The position numbers and the translations under genes were made by a program. A model generated the notes under the pieces. That model saw only the letters and a program-made list of their open reading frames with translations. It had not been told where the DNA came from and searched no databases. DNA of 64,000 nucleotides from Paenibacillus sp. FSL R5-0345 (GTDB taxonomy: Bacteria > Bacillota > Bacilli > Paenibacillales > Paenibacillaceae): NCBI RefSeq assembly GCF_000758585.1, contig NZ_CP009281.1:434001-498000 (forward strand). The letters are read 5' to 3'. This document shows positions 25,312-34,872 of this stretch, piece after piece (position 1 is the first letter of the stretch; each line of letters opens with the position of its first letter).

Positions 25312-25476
25312 GATTCTCACTCCCGACATTAAGCGGTAATTTTCTCTAGACCATAAGCTGTAGCAATAATATTACTTTATAGCATCAATAACAAGTGGAT
25401 CTTACAGGAACCCACACCATTGCCTGTATAGCGTGGGACTCAAAAGATTCCTTTGTCATTGGTTGGAAAAAAAGGT

Positions 25477-25505
25477 TTGACACAGTTAAAGGGTTTCAGT
25501 ATTAT
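25477..25505 (+). promoter_or_regulatory. Promoter of the sulfate transport operon
   Basis: A textbook sigma-A promoter: TTGACA (25477-25482), 17-nt spacer and TATTAT (25500-25505). It predicts a leader of about 285 nt before cysP. Confidence 0.75.
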
Positions 25506-25557
25506 ATCCTTATAACCAACTAAGTAGATAGGAATAATCATAGAAAGTTCTTACCGT

Positions 25558-25650
25558 ACAGACGGAGGAACGCTCGCATTAGGCTCGCAGACACGTGTCA
25601 TAGGACCGGTTTGACCTGCCATACGTGGGCTTTCCTCCGTTCTTTTTGTT
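25558..25650 (+). ncRNA. Structured leader element ending in a terminator-like stem, upstream of cysP
   Basis: ACGGAGGAA (25562-25570) pairs perfectly with TTCCTCCGT (25632-25640) across a 61-nt interior, followed by TCTTTTTGTT. Inside, CACGT (25592-25596) pairs with ACGTG (25623-25627) around AGG/CCT (25602-25604 with 25615-25617). This looks like a transcription attenuator or riboswitch-type leader. It lacks the S-box, T-box and other landmark motifs I know, so the class is undetermined. Confidence 0.45.
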
Positions 25651-25651
25651 A

Positions 25652-25756
25652 CCTGCAAGCATAAACGCCTCGACCTCTTAATAAGGACGATAAGCGTTTA
25701 AGCGAGAAATATAAGGAAAATGTATAACGTGAAACTTATACTTTCTTATATTTTAA
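25652..25756 (-). repeat. Copy of a dispersed palindromic repeat in the cysP leader
   Basis: In reverse complement this segment carries the same ordered blocks as 47945-48042: an ACTTTCTTATATTT-type arm, TTTCTCGCTTAAACGCTTA, TCGTCCTTATTAAG, then GAGGCGTTTATGCTTG. The 25706-25755 part is itself an imperfect hairpin. It lies between the structured leader and the ribosome site of cysP. Confidence 0.65.
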
Positions 25757-25794
25757 GAATGAAATGATGGCAAGAAAAACATGGGGGAGTGGAA

Positions 25795-26925
25795 ATGATG
25801 AAGAGAAAAATGAACAAAGGGCTTCTTGTAGGATTTACCTTGTTGCTGACGGCAGGACTTACTGCGGCTTGCGGCGGCAATAACAATAGCGGAAATAGTG
25901 CTAGTTCGGCAACGAACTCACCAGCATCAACCAATACAGCGGAGGCTACGAATGCTGCAGAAGCTACAAAGGCGCCATCCAAAGATCCGGTAGAACTGCT
26001 CAACGTCTCCTATGATCCTACTCGTGAGCTATATGAGAACTATAATAAGGCTTTTGCAGCTTACTGGGAAAAAGAAACGGGACAGAAGGTCACAATTAAG
26101 CAATCTCACGGTGGATCAGGTAAACAAAGCCGTGCAGTGCTTGATGGTCTGGAAGCGGATGTGGTCACACTGGCCCTTGGATATGATATTGACGCATTGC
26201 AGGAAAAGGGTCTTATCAATGAAGGCTGGCAAAGTAAATTCGATCATAACAGTTCACCTTATACCTCAACAATCGTGTTCTTAGTACGCAAAGGGAATCC
26301 GAAAGGAATCAAAGATTGGCCGGATCTGCTCAAGGAAGGCGTAGAAGTGATTACACCGAATCCGAAAACATCAGGTGGTGCGCGTTGGAACTACTTGGCG
26401 GCGTGGGGTTATGCGTTAGACCACAACAATAACGATGAAGCTAAGGCTGAGGAATTTGTAAAAGAACTGTTCAAACATGTTCCAGTGCTGGATACGGGGG
26501 CGCGCGGTTCGACGACCACTTTTGTAGAGCGTGGAATTGGCGATGTGCTGATTGCTTGGGAGAATGAAGCTTATCTTTCTGTAGAAGAGCTCGGTCCGGA
26601 TAAATTCGATATCGTAAATCCATCTGAGAGTATTCTGGCTGAACCGCCGGTAGCAATAGTAGATAAGGTTGTGGATAAAAGAAATACCCGTGAGGTGTCC
26701 GAGGCTTACTTGAAGTATCTCTATACGGAGGAAGGACAAAAAATCGCGGCTGAGAACTACTACCGTCCAACGCTAGAAAGCGTGAAAGAACAATATAAAG
26801 ATAAGTTCCCGGAAATTAAGCTATTCACACTGGCTGATAAATTTGGAACTTGGAAAGAAACACAAGAGAAGCATTTTAACGATGGCGGGATCTTTGACAA
26901 GATCTATGTGCCGGGTGCTAAATAA
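25795..26925 (+). CDS. cysP: Sulfate-binding lipoprotein of an ABC importer
   Basis: 376 residues from ATG 25795; GGGGGAG lies just upstream, and the ATG at 25798 is equally possible. Lipoprotein signal with lipobox TAACG, a Ser/Asn/Ala-rich linker to about residue 60, then the sulfate/thiosulfate binding-protein fold: [74 protein letters not shown] and [28 protein letters not shown]. It captures sulfate or thiosulfate for the CysT/CysW permeases. No cysA ATPase gene is present in the cluster, so the ATPase must come from elsewhere. Confidence 0.92.
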   Translation: MMKRKMNKGLLVGFTLLLTAGLTAACGGNNNSGNSASSATNSPASTNTAEATNAAEATKAPSKDPVELLNVSYDPTRELYENYNKAFAAYWEKETGQKVTIKQSHGGSGKQSRAVLDGLEADVVTLALGYDIDALQEKGLINEGWQSKFDHNSSPYTSTIVFLVRKGNPKGIKDWPDLLKEGVEVITPNPKTSGGARWNYLAAWGYALDHNNNDEAKAEEFVKELFKHVPVLDTGARGSTTTFVERGIGDVLIAWENEAYLSVEELGPDKFDIVNPSESILAEPPVAIVDKVVDKRNTREVSEAYLKYLYTEEGQKIAAENYYRPTLESVKEQYKDKFPEIKLFTLADKFGTWKETQEKHFNDGGIFDKIYVPGAK

Positions 26926-27025
26926 CAGATTAATAAAATGGGATTATTACTTTGCTTTTAGAGATTTGTCCCTAGTAAGGGGCTGATCGGCTAACCTGCC
27001 GAAGGCGAGAAAGGATGAATAGGGG

Positions 27026-27880
27026 ATGAATGTCACCGCAACTACTACAGCTGCACCGGCGACAACTCGGAGAAAGATACTGCCCGGTTTTGGAATAACG
27101 ATGGGGTACAGCGTACTTTACCTGAGTCTTGTAGTACTCTTGCCGCTATCAGCGCTACTGTTCAATTCTACTGGGCTGAGCTGGGCGAAATTCTGGGATG
27201 TAGCTACCGATCCGCGCGTATTGGCTTCGTATCGTGTCAGCCTATCTACGGCAGCGGCTGCTGCTTTTGTCGATGCTATTCTAGGTCTTTTGCTGGCATG
27301 GGTACTGGTACGATATGAATTTCCGGGCAAAAGAATATTTGATGCGCTGATCGATCTTCCGTTTGCTTTACCGACAGCTGTAGCTGGTGTCTCCTTGACG
27401 GCTCTTTATGCGACAAACGGCTGGATCGGAGCGTGGCTTGAGCCGCTGGGATTAAAGGTGGCATTTACCCCGCTTGGCATTACCCTTGCTTTAATGTTCA
27501 TCGGGATACCGTTCGTCGTGCGAACGGTACAGCCGGTGCTAGAGGATTTGGATCGGGATATGGAGGAAGCCTCAGCAACCCTTGGTGCAGGCCGCTGGAG
27601 AACCTTTCGTTCAGTGGTATTGCCAGAGTTGTTCCCTCCGCTGTTAACAGGCTTTGCTTTGGCATTTGCCCGTGGTATTGGTGAATTTGGCTCTGTCGTA
27701 TTCATCTCCGGTAATATGCCGATGAGGACGGAGATTGCTCCGTTGCTTATTATGTCTAAACTGGAGCAGTATGATTACGCTGGTGCTACTGCCGTAGCAT
27801 TGCTGCTACTGCTCATTTCCTTCTTAATGCTGTTAGTCATCAATACGCTCCAGCGTTGGGTGCGTAAGACTTCTCGGTAG
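27026..27880 (+). CDS. cysT: Sulfate ABC importer permease CysT
   Basis: 284 residues with six hydrophobic segments. PGFGITMGYSVLYLSLVVLLPLSALL at the N-terminus, LDRDMEEASATLGAGRWRTFRSVVLPELFPPLLTGFALAFARGIGEFGSVVFISGNMP (EAA loop and following helix) are CysT/CysU hallmarks. It lies 100 bp behind cysP. Unusually, the partner permease gene cysW is not adjacent but 512 bp further on. Confidence 0.92.
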   Translation: MNVTATTTAAPATTRRKILPGFGITMGYSVLYLSLVVLLPLSALLFNSTGLSWAKFWDVATDPRVLASYRVSLSTAAAAAFVDAILGLLLAWVLVRYEFPGKRIFDALIDLPFALPTAVAGVSLTALYATNGWIGAWLEPLGLKVAFTPLGITLALMFIGIPFVVRTVQPVLEDLDRDMEEASATLGAGRWRTFRSVVLPELFPPLLTGFALAFARGIGEFGSVVFISGNMPMRTEIAPLLIMSKLEQYDYAGATAVALLLLLISFLMLLVINTLQRWVRKTSR

Positions 27881-28392
27881 GTCTTTAGGTTTTGACTCTC
27901 TATATTGCAAGTATTTAATTTGGAAGTTTTGTTTTGCTGAGCGATTCTTAGCGAAGCTATAACCGAACAGGTAAATGACGACTTTATTTTACGAAGCATA
28001 CTTGCTTCCGTAAAATGCGGAATCCCAAGGGAAATTGAGGATTCGCAGAGTGAATTTTCTTTTAGAGGAGCGATAGCGATCTCGAAGTTTTGAACCAGAT
28101 AACTGGTAAGAAAGGAACGGAGAGGAATATTGGAACTGTAGAAGCGTTAGCGTTCGCCTTTATCCTCGGATTTCTACCGCGGACAGCGGTTCAAATCAGG
28201 AAATCTGAGGATAACAGCGATCGGAAGTCCAATATTCCTTGGAAGTGACCCATTACCAGTAATCTTGTTTGAACGATTCCAGCCGCCCGATAACTCCAAA
28301 ATTCACTCAAAGACGCTTCATATTTCCCGTTGTTCGGCATTTTTCAAAAGCTAATCATGCTTTCGTAAAACCCTTTAAAGGAGGAATAACTT
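27881..28392. repeat. 512-bp non-coding insert with nested inverted repeats between cysT and cysW
   Basis: No credible ORF. The core 28087-28274 folds on itself: an outer pair AGATAACTGGTAA with TTACCAGTAATCT (one mismatch), a middle pair AGGAATATTGGA (28123-28134) with TCCAATATTCCT (28228-28239), an inner 15-bp pair (28160-28174 with 28200-28214, one G-U) and a loop hairpin ACCGC/GCGGT. Upstream another hairpin, TTTTACGAAGCA (27987-27998) with TGCTTCCGTAAAA, is present. Three AGCG-N-TAGCG-like motifs (27938, 28055, 28143) add to the repeated texture. It looks like one or two MITE/REP-type elements or a large structured RNA. Confidence 0.65.
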
Positions 28393-29256
28393 GTGGCAGG
28401 CACCGTCCCACTCCAAGCCCCCCGGCTGCAGAAGAATACGTCCTCGCCAGCGACAACGGAAACCCAGGCTGTAAAATGGGTTTTGATCGGAGCTGCTGGA
28501 CTAGTCCTTTTTTGGCTGATTGCTCTGCCCTTGGTTGTCGTGCTGACAGAGGCGTTGAAAAAAGGCTGGGACGTATATATAGCTGCTCTAACTGATCCAG
28601 ATGCTCGTTCCGCACTGAGGCTGACGCTTCTTGTTGCGGCGATCACTGTACCATTGAACACCATCTTTGGTGTAGCAGCTGCGTGGGCAGTAACCAAGTT
28701 TCGTTTTCGCGGCAAAGGGTTTCTCATTACCTTGATTGATCTCCCCTTTGCAGTATCGCCGGTCATCGGCGGTCTGATCTTTGTGCTCGTCTTCGGCGCC
28801 AACGGTTGGTTTGGCCCTTGGCTAAGCGCCCATGATATCAAGATCGTATTTGCGCTTCCCGGGATCGTGTTGGCCACACTGTTTGTTACATTTCCTTTTG
28901 TGGCGCGTGAATTGATTCCACTGATGGAGGATCAAGGGACACAGGAGGAAGAGGCAGCGATTACCCTCGGAGCACATGGTTGGCAAATCTTTTTCAGAGT
29001 CACGCTTCCTAATATTAAATGGGGTTTATTATACGGCATTATTTTGTGTAATGCGCGGGCCATGGGCGAGTTCGGTGCAGTCTCTGTAGTGTCCGGGCAT
29101 ATACGCGGGGAGACGAATACACTGCCACTGCACGTTGAGATTTTGTACAATGAATATCAATTTTCAGCATCTTTTGCAGTAGCATCACTGCTCCTCTTGT
29201 TGGCTTTGGTGACGATGATTATTAAAAGCTGGTTATCACGAAAAAATGCCCATTGA
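28393..29256 (+). CDS. cysW: Sulfate ABC importer permease CysW
   Basis: 287 residues from GTG 28393, with AAAGGAGG 8 nt upstream. Six hydrophobic segments; the EAA loop reads [83 protein letters not shown], where the final RGxTxTLPLxVExLYNEY is specific to CysW. It pairs with CysT. A strong ribosome site of its own suggests it is still translated despite the long untranslated insert upstream. Confidence 0.93.
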   Translation: MAGTVPLQAPRLQKNTSSPATTETQAVKWVLIGAAGLVLFWLIALPLVVVLTEALKKGWDVYIAALTDPDARSALRLTLLVAAITVPLNTIFGVAAAWAVTKFRFRGKGFLITLIDLPFAVSPVIGGLIFVLVFGANGWFGPWLSAHDIKIVFALPGIVLATLFVTFPFVARELIPLMEDQGTQEEEAAITLGAHGWQIFFRVTLPNIKWGLLYGIILCNARAMGEFGAVSVVSGHIRGETNTLPLHVEILYNEYQFSASFAVASLLLLLALVTMIIKSWLSRKNAH

Positions 29257-29367
29257 CAGTACTTTTGGTTCCGTGCTAAGTTAATTCATAGTATACTGGT
29301 TGGTAATAACGGAATTGTGAAAATTAGGCGGATATAATCCTTTGGATGGGGAAAGGGAGGCTAGAGA

Positions 29368-29592
29368 ATGGCTAAACCGCTGAAAGTGGATGATTTATGG
29401 CTTACGCGGATTGCAGGGCTTCTGGATGATATGGAGTTTGGCTCCTTGCACATCGTAGTGCATGAAGGTCAGATTGTTCAGATGGAGCGTACGGAACGCA
29501 AACGTTTTGAGAATGGCAATGGCAACGCAAATGGGCGTTACATTGGTGAGGGCGGAACCCGGCGAGCTGATTCCCAATCGGCAGGACGTTGA
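29368..29592 (+). CDS. yezD: YezD-family small protein (DUF2292)
   Basis: 74 residues. WLTRIAGLLDDMEFGSLHIVVHEGQIVQMERTERKRF matches the YezD family of short proteins often found at the end of sulfur-assimilation operons in Firmicutes; function unknown. The C-terminal Asn/Gly/Arg-rich tail is variable. AAAGGGAGG precedes the ATG. It lies about 110 bp behind cysW and before a strong terminator, so it is probably in the same operon. Confidence 0.75.
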   Translation: MAKPLKVDDLWLTRIAGLLDDMEFGSLHIVVHEGQIVQMERTERKRFENGNGNANGRYIGEGGTRRADSQSAGR

Positions 29593-29645
29593 TACAATCT
29601 CGGGCAATCATACAGGTATATATTATCTTACTGGATTAAAATTAT

Positions 29646-29697
29646 GGAGTTGCCTCAGCAGCCTTGAAAGCCTGCTGAGGCAACTCCTCTGTTTTTT
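29646..29697 (+). terminator. Strong terminator of the sulfate operon
   Basis: A perfect 16-bp stem (29646-29661 with 29672-29687) with a 10-nt loop is followed by CTGTTTTTT. The remaining bases to 29820 show no gene. Confidence 0.92.
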
Positions 29698-29821
29698 GAT
29701 ACGAAGCATCGATCGGACTCAGAAGACCCTAAACGCAGTTTTTTGCACATTTGGCATGCTAACGGCCCCTATAGTCGCTATCGCATAAAAAACATCAAAC
29801 AGGTATCTCTTTTACCAAAAG

Positions 29822-29872
29822 ACAGAGCAGCGATTCATCCGAACATGGAGAAACGACTGCTCTGTTATCTTT
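29822..29872 (-). terminator. Terminator of the small membrane-protein gene
   Basis: ACAGAGCAG (29822-29830) pairs with CTGCTCTGT (29857-29865). It lies downstream of the minus-strand gene at 29907 and could also act on the plus strand because TTTTT follows. Confidence 0.7.
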
Positions 29873-29906
29873 TTCACACGCAAGCGACCGACGATATCTG
29901 CCCCTT

Positions 29907-30215
29907 TTAATAGCGGGGGGCTTGGCGTGAGGCGGACACACCCTCCATCAGCAGTACGAGCGCAGTGACGCCGTGCATAATCCAGCCTAGGATAGGGATG
30001 AACGCTAAAATCGAGGTGATAATGCCTAGCACGTTTCCCACAATGGGTTTCCGCTCTCTTTGCAGTATAACGATGGCTACTGCGTGGAGCAAAAAAGCAA
30101 TGGCAAGTGGAACCCAACCATTAGCGATGATAAAGAGTCCACCAATCAACGGCAGAGCCAGAAAGGCTTCATACAGGCACGTACCCCATTTAAACAGCTT
30201 TGCTACAGGAGACAT
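29907..30215 (-). CDS. Small three-helix membrane protein, function unknown
   Basis: 102 residues with hydrophobic segments at about 12-34, 36-52 and 58-88 and short polar ends. No catalytic motif is visible. It resembles uncharacterised membrane proteins common in Bacillales. It is monocistronic, with its own downstream hairpin and a 259-bp gap to the AraC-type gene in which I see no clear feature. Confidence 0.6.
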   Translation of the reverse strand: MSPVAKLFKWGTCLYEAFLALPLIGGLFIIANGWVPLAIAFLLHAVAIVILQRERKPIVGNVLGIITSILAFIPILGWIMHGVTALVLLMEGVSASRQAPRY

Positions 30216-30474
30216 TATGCTTCACCAACCTTTTTAGAATATTGTTATAGATACTATTCCACACAGTTAGTAATAGGATTCAAGAATTTGATTGTCCCAA
30301 GTCCTGTGAATAGCGCAGTGAATTTTGATAATGGACGGCATTTTCATATTCATATATAGTGTGAGTTAGATATTTCCAAAAGGATGGTAAGGAGATGTAA
30401 TCACCCGATGAGGATACAAACTTTCCTATTAGGTGATTTTCAATTTATAAAGGAATCACCAAGGGGAGATCAAA

Positions 30475-32736
30475 TTGCTTAGAAAGTCTTTTTTCACAAA
30501 ACTACTTATTGCCTACCTCATTATTGTATTCGCTTACACGATGATTGCGGTCTGTCTGTCTTTTTTTAAGGACAGTCAAAGAGTGCGTTCAGAACTTAGT
30601 CAGAATCAGCAGAATTTTCTGATGCAATCGCGTGACAAAATTGATACGAAGCTCGGTGTTTCTTTCAATTTAATTGCGCAGTTGAGATTAGATGAGCATG
30701 TCGTTAAATTCGCTGAAAAAGAACGCAATTACTATGAGATCACACAAACCTCATATGCACTGCAAAATCATATAGATGCATTCTCTGAATTCGGCTACAG
30801 CATCGATTTAATGAAGACTAACGACGATCTGGTCATTACGCCGCAAATCTCGTCGGATAGAAGACGTTATATGGAAGATATGGGGATGACTAATGAGGAT
30901 TTTTCACAATTAGGCACAGACAGCACGAGCCCAAATATAACGCTATCGAGTAGCCGAAATACTTCGGTGGGAGATGAAAACGCATCCATAATAATTGTTA
31001 ATCCAGAAAGGGTAGGAATAGGGAATTCATTGTTTTTCGTTGTCTCATTCTTTGAGCAATTACTGCTGCCGCCCCTATCATCTGATACACAAGAAGCTTT
31101 TGCCATTATCGAGAATGGTCGATACGTTACGCTCAAATCAAGCTTTGATGATAAACGGGGCAAGGAATTGCTTACTTATCCACTGGCACAACTAGATGGG
31201 CAGGCAACCGCTGATTACACCAAGCTGTCCAATGAGGAATTCGATTTCCATTTGATCCGCTCGAAAACGATGCCACAATGGTCGTATATGTATGTTACAC
31301 AGAATTACTCATTGGCAGACTCCTTTACACCGAACTTGAAAGGGGCTGTACTTCTACTAGTTATTCTCATCATTGTTGGACTTGCGTTCGCATATACAGT
31401 TTCCAGACGCATGTACCGGCCAGTGGGTCATCTCGTCGGCTTGTTCAAAAGCTACGGTGAGCCTGCGGGTACAGACGAATTCGCTTTTCTCAATGAGACA
31501 GCGACGAGTATAAGTAAAGCTAATGAACAGATGAAATCTGCACTAAATGAGCATAGACTCTCAATGAGAGACAAGTTTCTGCGGGATTTGCTGCATGGAT
31601 TAATTTCTCCTGACAAGGTGGATGATCTGCTAAATACGCATCAACTACAAAGCCTTTCTGCCAACTTGAGCGTTTGCGTGATTTCCTTCTCAAACAGTAA
31701 GGAATTGGAGGAGCAATATTCGAAAGAAGCGATTCTTACGATAAAATCAAAGACTTCCTTGATCATTTATGAGCAGTTGAAGGTTCATTTCCCTTGCGAG
31801 CTGCTTGATCACGATTTCACTAAATTTGTCTTCATAATCAGGGACTCCGATACGGAATCGATTCAGAAGAAGCTCATGAAAGCGATGGCTCAAGTCGAGG
31901 ATGCACATGCGTATGGATTGACTGCAGCTGTCGGCCAGCCCGTAGCCTCTGCTGGTGAAATCGACCGCTCCTTTATCCAGGCGCTTGATATCCTGAAGCG
32001 GAGATCGGCAGTGGATAAGACCTCCGTCATCACTTATAAACAACTCAGCCAAGTTCAGATGGTTAGCTATTATTATCCTATCGATACGGAACGCGAGCTG
32101 ATTAGCTATGTGATTCGAGGCAAACGGGAAAATGCATTAAATACGCTAAACCGGCTTCTATCGGAAAATCTGGAGCAAAGGCAGTTAACGCGGCAGCAGC
32201 TCGACCAGTTCAGCTTGCTTGTGTTGGCTACACTGAGTCGAATTATTCAGCAGTTGAATATGTCTTTCGAAGAATTCGTTCAAGCCCACAAGGATTCTCT
32301 GGACATTGTGCAGCACGGCGAATCGAAGGAGCTGATGGTTTCGGCCATCACGACCTTATTTAGCGCTATGCTCGATACGATTGATCAGCAGAATGAAATG
32401 ATGGATAACAGCACGGTAAAGCGGATGATCGAATATATTCACGACAACTACAACAGGGATTTATCACTTAGCATGATAGCGGAGGAGTTTAACTTCTCTC
32501 CCGGGTATGTAAGCATCGCATTCAAAAATCATTCCGGCGAAAATTTTAAAGATTACTTGAATTTTTATCGTGTGCAGCAAGCCAAAGAAATTATGCGTCA
32601 ACAGAAAGACATTAAGATTGGTGATTTGGCGCTGATGGTCGGCTGCAACAATGCGAACACGTTTATTCGCATGTTCCGGAAGTATGAAGGGTTAGCTCCT
32701 GGCCAATACGCAAAGAAGCTTAACGAGAAGCAATAA
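30475..32736 (+). CDS. Membrane-bound AraC-family regulator
   Basis: 753 residues from a TTG start with AAGGGGAG 8 nt upstream. Transmembrane helices at about 9-30 and 285-307 bracket an external sensing domain; a HAMP-like stretch (SRRMYRPVGHLVGLFKSYG) follows, then a cytosolic linker and a C-terminal AraC/XylS HTH of about 100 residues (MIEYIHDNYNRDLSLSMIAEEFNFSPGYVSIAFKNHSGENFKDYLNFYRVQQAKEIM...VGCNNANTFIRMFRKYEGLAPGQY). Such one-protein sensors control neighbouring LplB/YtcP-type importers in Paenibacillus. The importer, lyase and GH88 genes start 270 bp downstream and are its likely targets. Confidence 0.88.
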   Translation: MLRKSFFTKLLIAYLIIVFAYTMIAVCLSFFKDSQRVRSELSQNQQNFLMQSRDKIDTKLGVSFNLIAQLRLDEHVVKFAEKERNYYEITQTSYALQNHIDAFSEFGYSIDLMKTNDDLVITPQISSDRRRYMEDMGMTNEDFSQLGTDSTSPNITLSSSRNTSVGDENASIIIVNPERVGIGNSLFFVVSFFEQLLLPPLSSDTQEAFAIIENGRYVTLKSSFDDKRGKELLTYPLAQLDGQATADYTKLSNEEFDFHLIRSKTMPQWSYMYVTQNYSLADSFTPNLKGAVLLLVILIIVGLAFAYTVSRRMYRPVGHLVGLFKSYGEPAGTDEFAFLNETATSISKANEQMKSALNEHRLSMRDKFLRDLLHGLISPDKVDDLLNTHQLQSLSANLSVCVISFSNSKELEEQYSKEAILTIKSKTSLIIYEQLKVHFPCELLDHDFTKFVFIIRDSDTESIQKKLMKAMAQVEDAHAYGLTAAVGQPVASAGEIDRSFIQALDILKRRSAVDKTSVITYKQLSQVQMVSYYYPIDTERELISYVIRGKRENALNTLNRLLSENLEQRQLTRQQLDQFSLLVLATLSRIIQQLNMSFEEFVQAHKDSLDIVQHGESKELMVSAITTLFSAMLDTIDQQNEMMDNSTVKRMIEYIHDNYNRDLSLSMIAEEFNFSPGYVSIAFKNHSGENFKDYLNFYRVQQAKEIMRQQKDIKIGDLALMVGCNNANTFIRMFRKYEGLAPGQYAKKLNEKQ

Positions 32737-32768
32737 GATTTCAAGGCTTTATATAATGAATATTGATG

Positions 32769-32856
32769 ATTCAACAATAGCCGCCTAGCCTAAGTGCCAG
32801 GCGGCTATTGTATGTTCGACGGACGTTTCTCTATAACGAGAAATTGTTGATACATA
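32769..32856 (+). repeat. Left copy of an 88-bp direct repeat with an embedded hairpin
   Basis: Contains a perfect 12-bp hairpin (32775-32786 with 32799-32810) and the downstream motif CGAGAAATTGTTG. The same arrangement recurs in direct orientation at 39781-39868 with roughly 70 percent identity by eye. The hairpin has no strong T run here, so termination may be weak. Confidence 0.65.
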
Positions 32857-32967
32857 AAAAAATGCACATTAGAGGCCATGACATAAAGAGTTGGTGGTAG
32901 ATGAAATAATGGAGATAGACAGCGCTTACATTCATTCCTATAGTTTAAATTGCAACGCTGACCTTTC

Positions 32968-32990
32968 ATATGGGAGCGCTCCTGAGGGGA
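32968..32990 (+). promoter_or_regulatory. Palindromic GGAGCGCTCC, possible operator or weak cre site
   Basis: GGAGCGCTCC is a perfect 10-bp palindrome with the central GCGC of CcpA sites, about 50 bp upstream of the first permease gene. It lacks the outer TG/CA bases of a consensus cre, so it may instead be an AraC-regulator half-site or coincidence. Confidence 0.3.
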
Positions 32991-33022
32991 TCAGCTAAAC
33001 ATCGTTGCGAGAGGAGAAGAGG

Positions 33023-33943
33023 GTGCTGCTTAACTTTAAAGAAATAAAAGCCAACTTTATCAGAGACCGTTATCTTTATTTGCTCCTGATACCGTTTCTG
33101 GCTTGGTATATCATCTTTGCGTATAAGCCGATGTACGGTCTACAAATCGCCTTCAAGGATTTCAGTGTATATAAAGGAATCGAAGCTAGTCCCTGGGTTG
33201 GGTTTGAACACTTCGAGACCTTTTTTAAAAGTCCATATTTCTGGCGGCTATTAAAAAACACAGTATTGCTTAGTTTGTATCAATTGCTGTTCGCGTTTCC
33301 TGCGCCGATTATCCTCGCTTTGTTATTTAACGAATTGAAGAATGGAGTATTCAAAGCAACGGTGCAGACCTTCACGTATTTGCCCCATTTTATTTCGGTC
33401 GTTGTCGTAGCTGGGATTGTTACTAACTTTTTGGCTCCTAGCAACGGCATTGTCAATATCCTGATCGAAATGATGGGAGGAGAAAAGCAATACTTTCTGA
33501 CCAATCCCGATTATTTCCGTACGATTTTTATCGGGTCCATGGATATTTGGAAGGAAGCGGGATTTGGTACCATCATCTATATAGCGGCTTTGTCGGGCGT
33601 CAATCCGGCCTTATATGAAGCGGCGGTTATCGATGGGGCTAATAAATGGAAGCAAATGTGGCATATCACGCTTCCCGCCATCATTCCGACGATCGCAATC
33701 ATGCTTGTCATGAAGGTGGGTTCCATGCTGGAAGTCGGCTATGAGGCGATTATTCTTCTGTATCAGCCAGCCACCTATGAGACGGCCGACGTTATTAACA
33801 CCTATGTGTACCGGTCTGGTCTGCAGGATGCACGTTACGACCTGGCTACAGCTGTGGGACTGTTTAATGCCGTCGTTGGATTTATTCTCGTCGTATTTGC
33901 TAACAAGATGAGCAAGAAGTTAACGGAGACTGGATTATGGTAG
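33023..33943 (+). CDS. ABC sugar importer permease, LplB type
   Basis: 306 residues from GTG 33023 (AGAGGAG 6 nt upstream; a TTG at 33005 is the alternative). Six hydrophobic segments; YKPMYGLQIAFKDFSVYKGI...PWVGFEHFETFF is the LplB signature, and the EAA loop is NPALYEAAVIDGANKWKQMWHITLPAIIPT. With the next gene it forms the membrane channel of a CUT1-type oligosaccharide importer. The ATPase is absent, as usual for this class, where a shared MsmX-type ATPase serves. Confidence 0.88.
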   Translation: MLLNFKEIKANFIRDRYLYLLLIPFLAWYIIFAYKPMYGLQIAFKDFSVYKGIEASPWVGFEHFETFFKSPYFWRLLKNTVLLSLYQLLFAFPAPIILALLFNELKNGVFKATVQTFTYLPHFISVVVVAGIVTNFLAPSNGIVNILIEMMGGEKQYFLTNPDYFRTIFIGSMDIWKEAGFGTIIYIAALSGVNPALYEAAVIDGANKWKQMWHITLPAIIPTIAIMLVMKVGSMLEVGYEAIILLYQPATYETADVINTYVYRSGLQDARYDLATAVGLFNAVVGFILVVFANKMSKKLTETGLW

Positions 33944-33953
33944 GTGATGGAAG

Positions 33954-34814
33954 ATGAAAAAAACCAGAGGCGAAAAGCTGTTTTATATCTTTAACTGTGT
34001 ATTTCTTGGAATAATCGCTTTGCTTGCATTGTACCCATTTGTCTATGTCTTATCCGCATCCATCAGCTCCTCCCAAGCGGTCGTTACAGGTAAGGTGATC
34101 TTGCTGCCGCGAGATATTAACTTTGACTCCTATGCAAAGGTATTATCGGAAAAGGGAATTTGGATTGCCTATTTAAATACGTTCTATTACACCATATTCG
34201 GCGTAATCGTCAATTTAATTCTCACCATTTGCGGTGCCTATGCCCTGTCAAAGAAACGGGTTATGGGACGTACGGCCATCAGCTTCTTTATTGCGCTGAC
34301 GATGTGGTTCCAACCGGGCATGATTCCGATGTATCTCAATTTCCGAGATTTGAACATGCTTGACAGCAGGTTTACGATCGTTATCGGTTTTGCCATTACG
34401 ACCTTCTATGTCTTCCTTATGAGAACGTTCTTCCAGAGCATTCCGGAGGAACTCGAGGAAGCGGCAAAGGTTGACGGAGCAAATGATTTAACGATCTTAT
34501 GGAAGGTGTATCTGCCGCTGTCTAAAGCTTCTCTTGTGACGATAGGTTTGTTCTATGCGGTGCACCGTTGGAACGGCTACTTCTGGACGATGATTCTTCT
34601 GAGCGATGAGAGTAAGATACCGCTACAAGTTCTGTTAAAGAAGCTGATCGTGGAAATGAACGTGAGCGACGAAATGGGGAATATGGCGGTATATTCTAAG
34701 GAAACGATCATTTATGCGACGATCATCGTCTCTATTATTCCGATTGTTGCAGCCTATCCCTTCATTCAGAAATATTTCGTTAAAGGGACCATGATCGGCT
34801 CCGTCAAAGGTTAA
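33954..34814 (+). CDS. ABC sugar importer permease, YtcP/LplC type
   Basis: 286 residues with six hydrophobic segments, EAA loop IPEELEEAAKVDGANDLTILWKVYLPLSKASLVTIGLFYAVHRWNGYFW and the conserved end PIVAAYPFIQKYFVKGTMIGSVKG. It begins 10 bp after the LplB-type gene and before the binding-protein gene, the standard order of this importer class. Confidence 0.9.
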   Translation: MKKTRGEKLFYIFNCVFLGIIALLALYPFVYVLSASISSSQAVVTGKVILLPRDINFDSYAKVLSEKGIWIAYLNTFYYTIFGVIVNLILTICGAYALSKKRVMGRTAISFFIALTMWFQPGMIPMYLNFRDLNMLDSRFTIVIGFAITTFYVFLMRTFFQSIPEELEEAAKVDGANDLTILWKVYLPLSKASLVTIGLFYAVHRWNGYFWTMILLSDESKIPLQVLLKKLIVEMNVSDEMGNMAVYSKETIIYATIIVSIIPIVAAYPFIQKYFVKGTMIGSVKG

Positions 34815-34872
34815 TGGCTGTCTCAATCTTTTTACTATGAAATCAAGAAACCAATAAATGGAGGTCGTGAAT

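Noticed and set aside
25460..25560. CymR box at the sulfate promoter
   Set aside because: The ATATCC and GGAATAAT segments around the start do not fit the CymR motif spacing as I know it.
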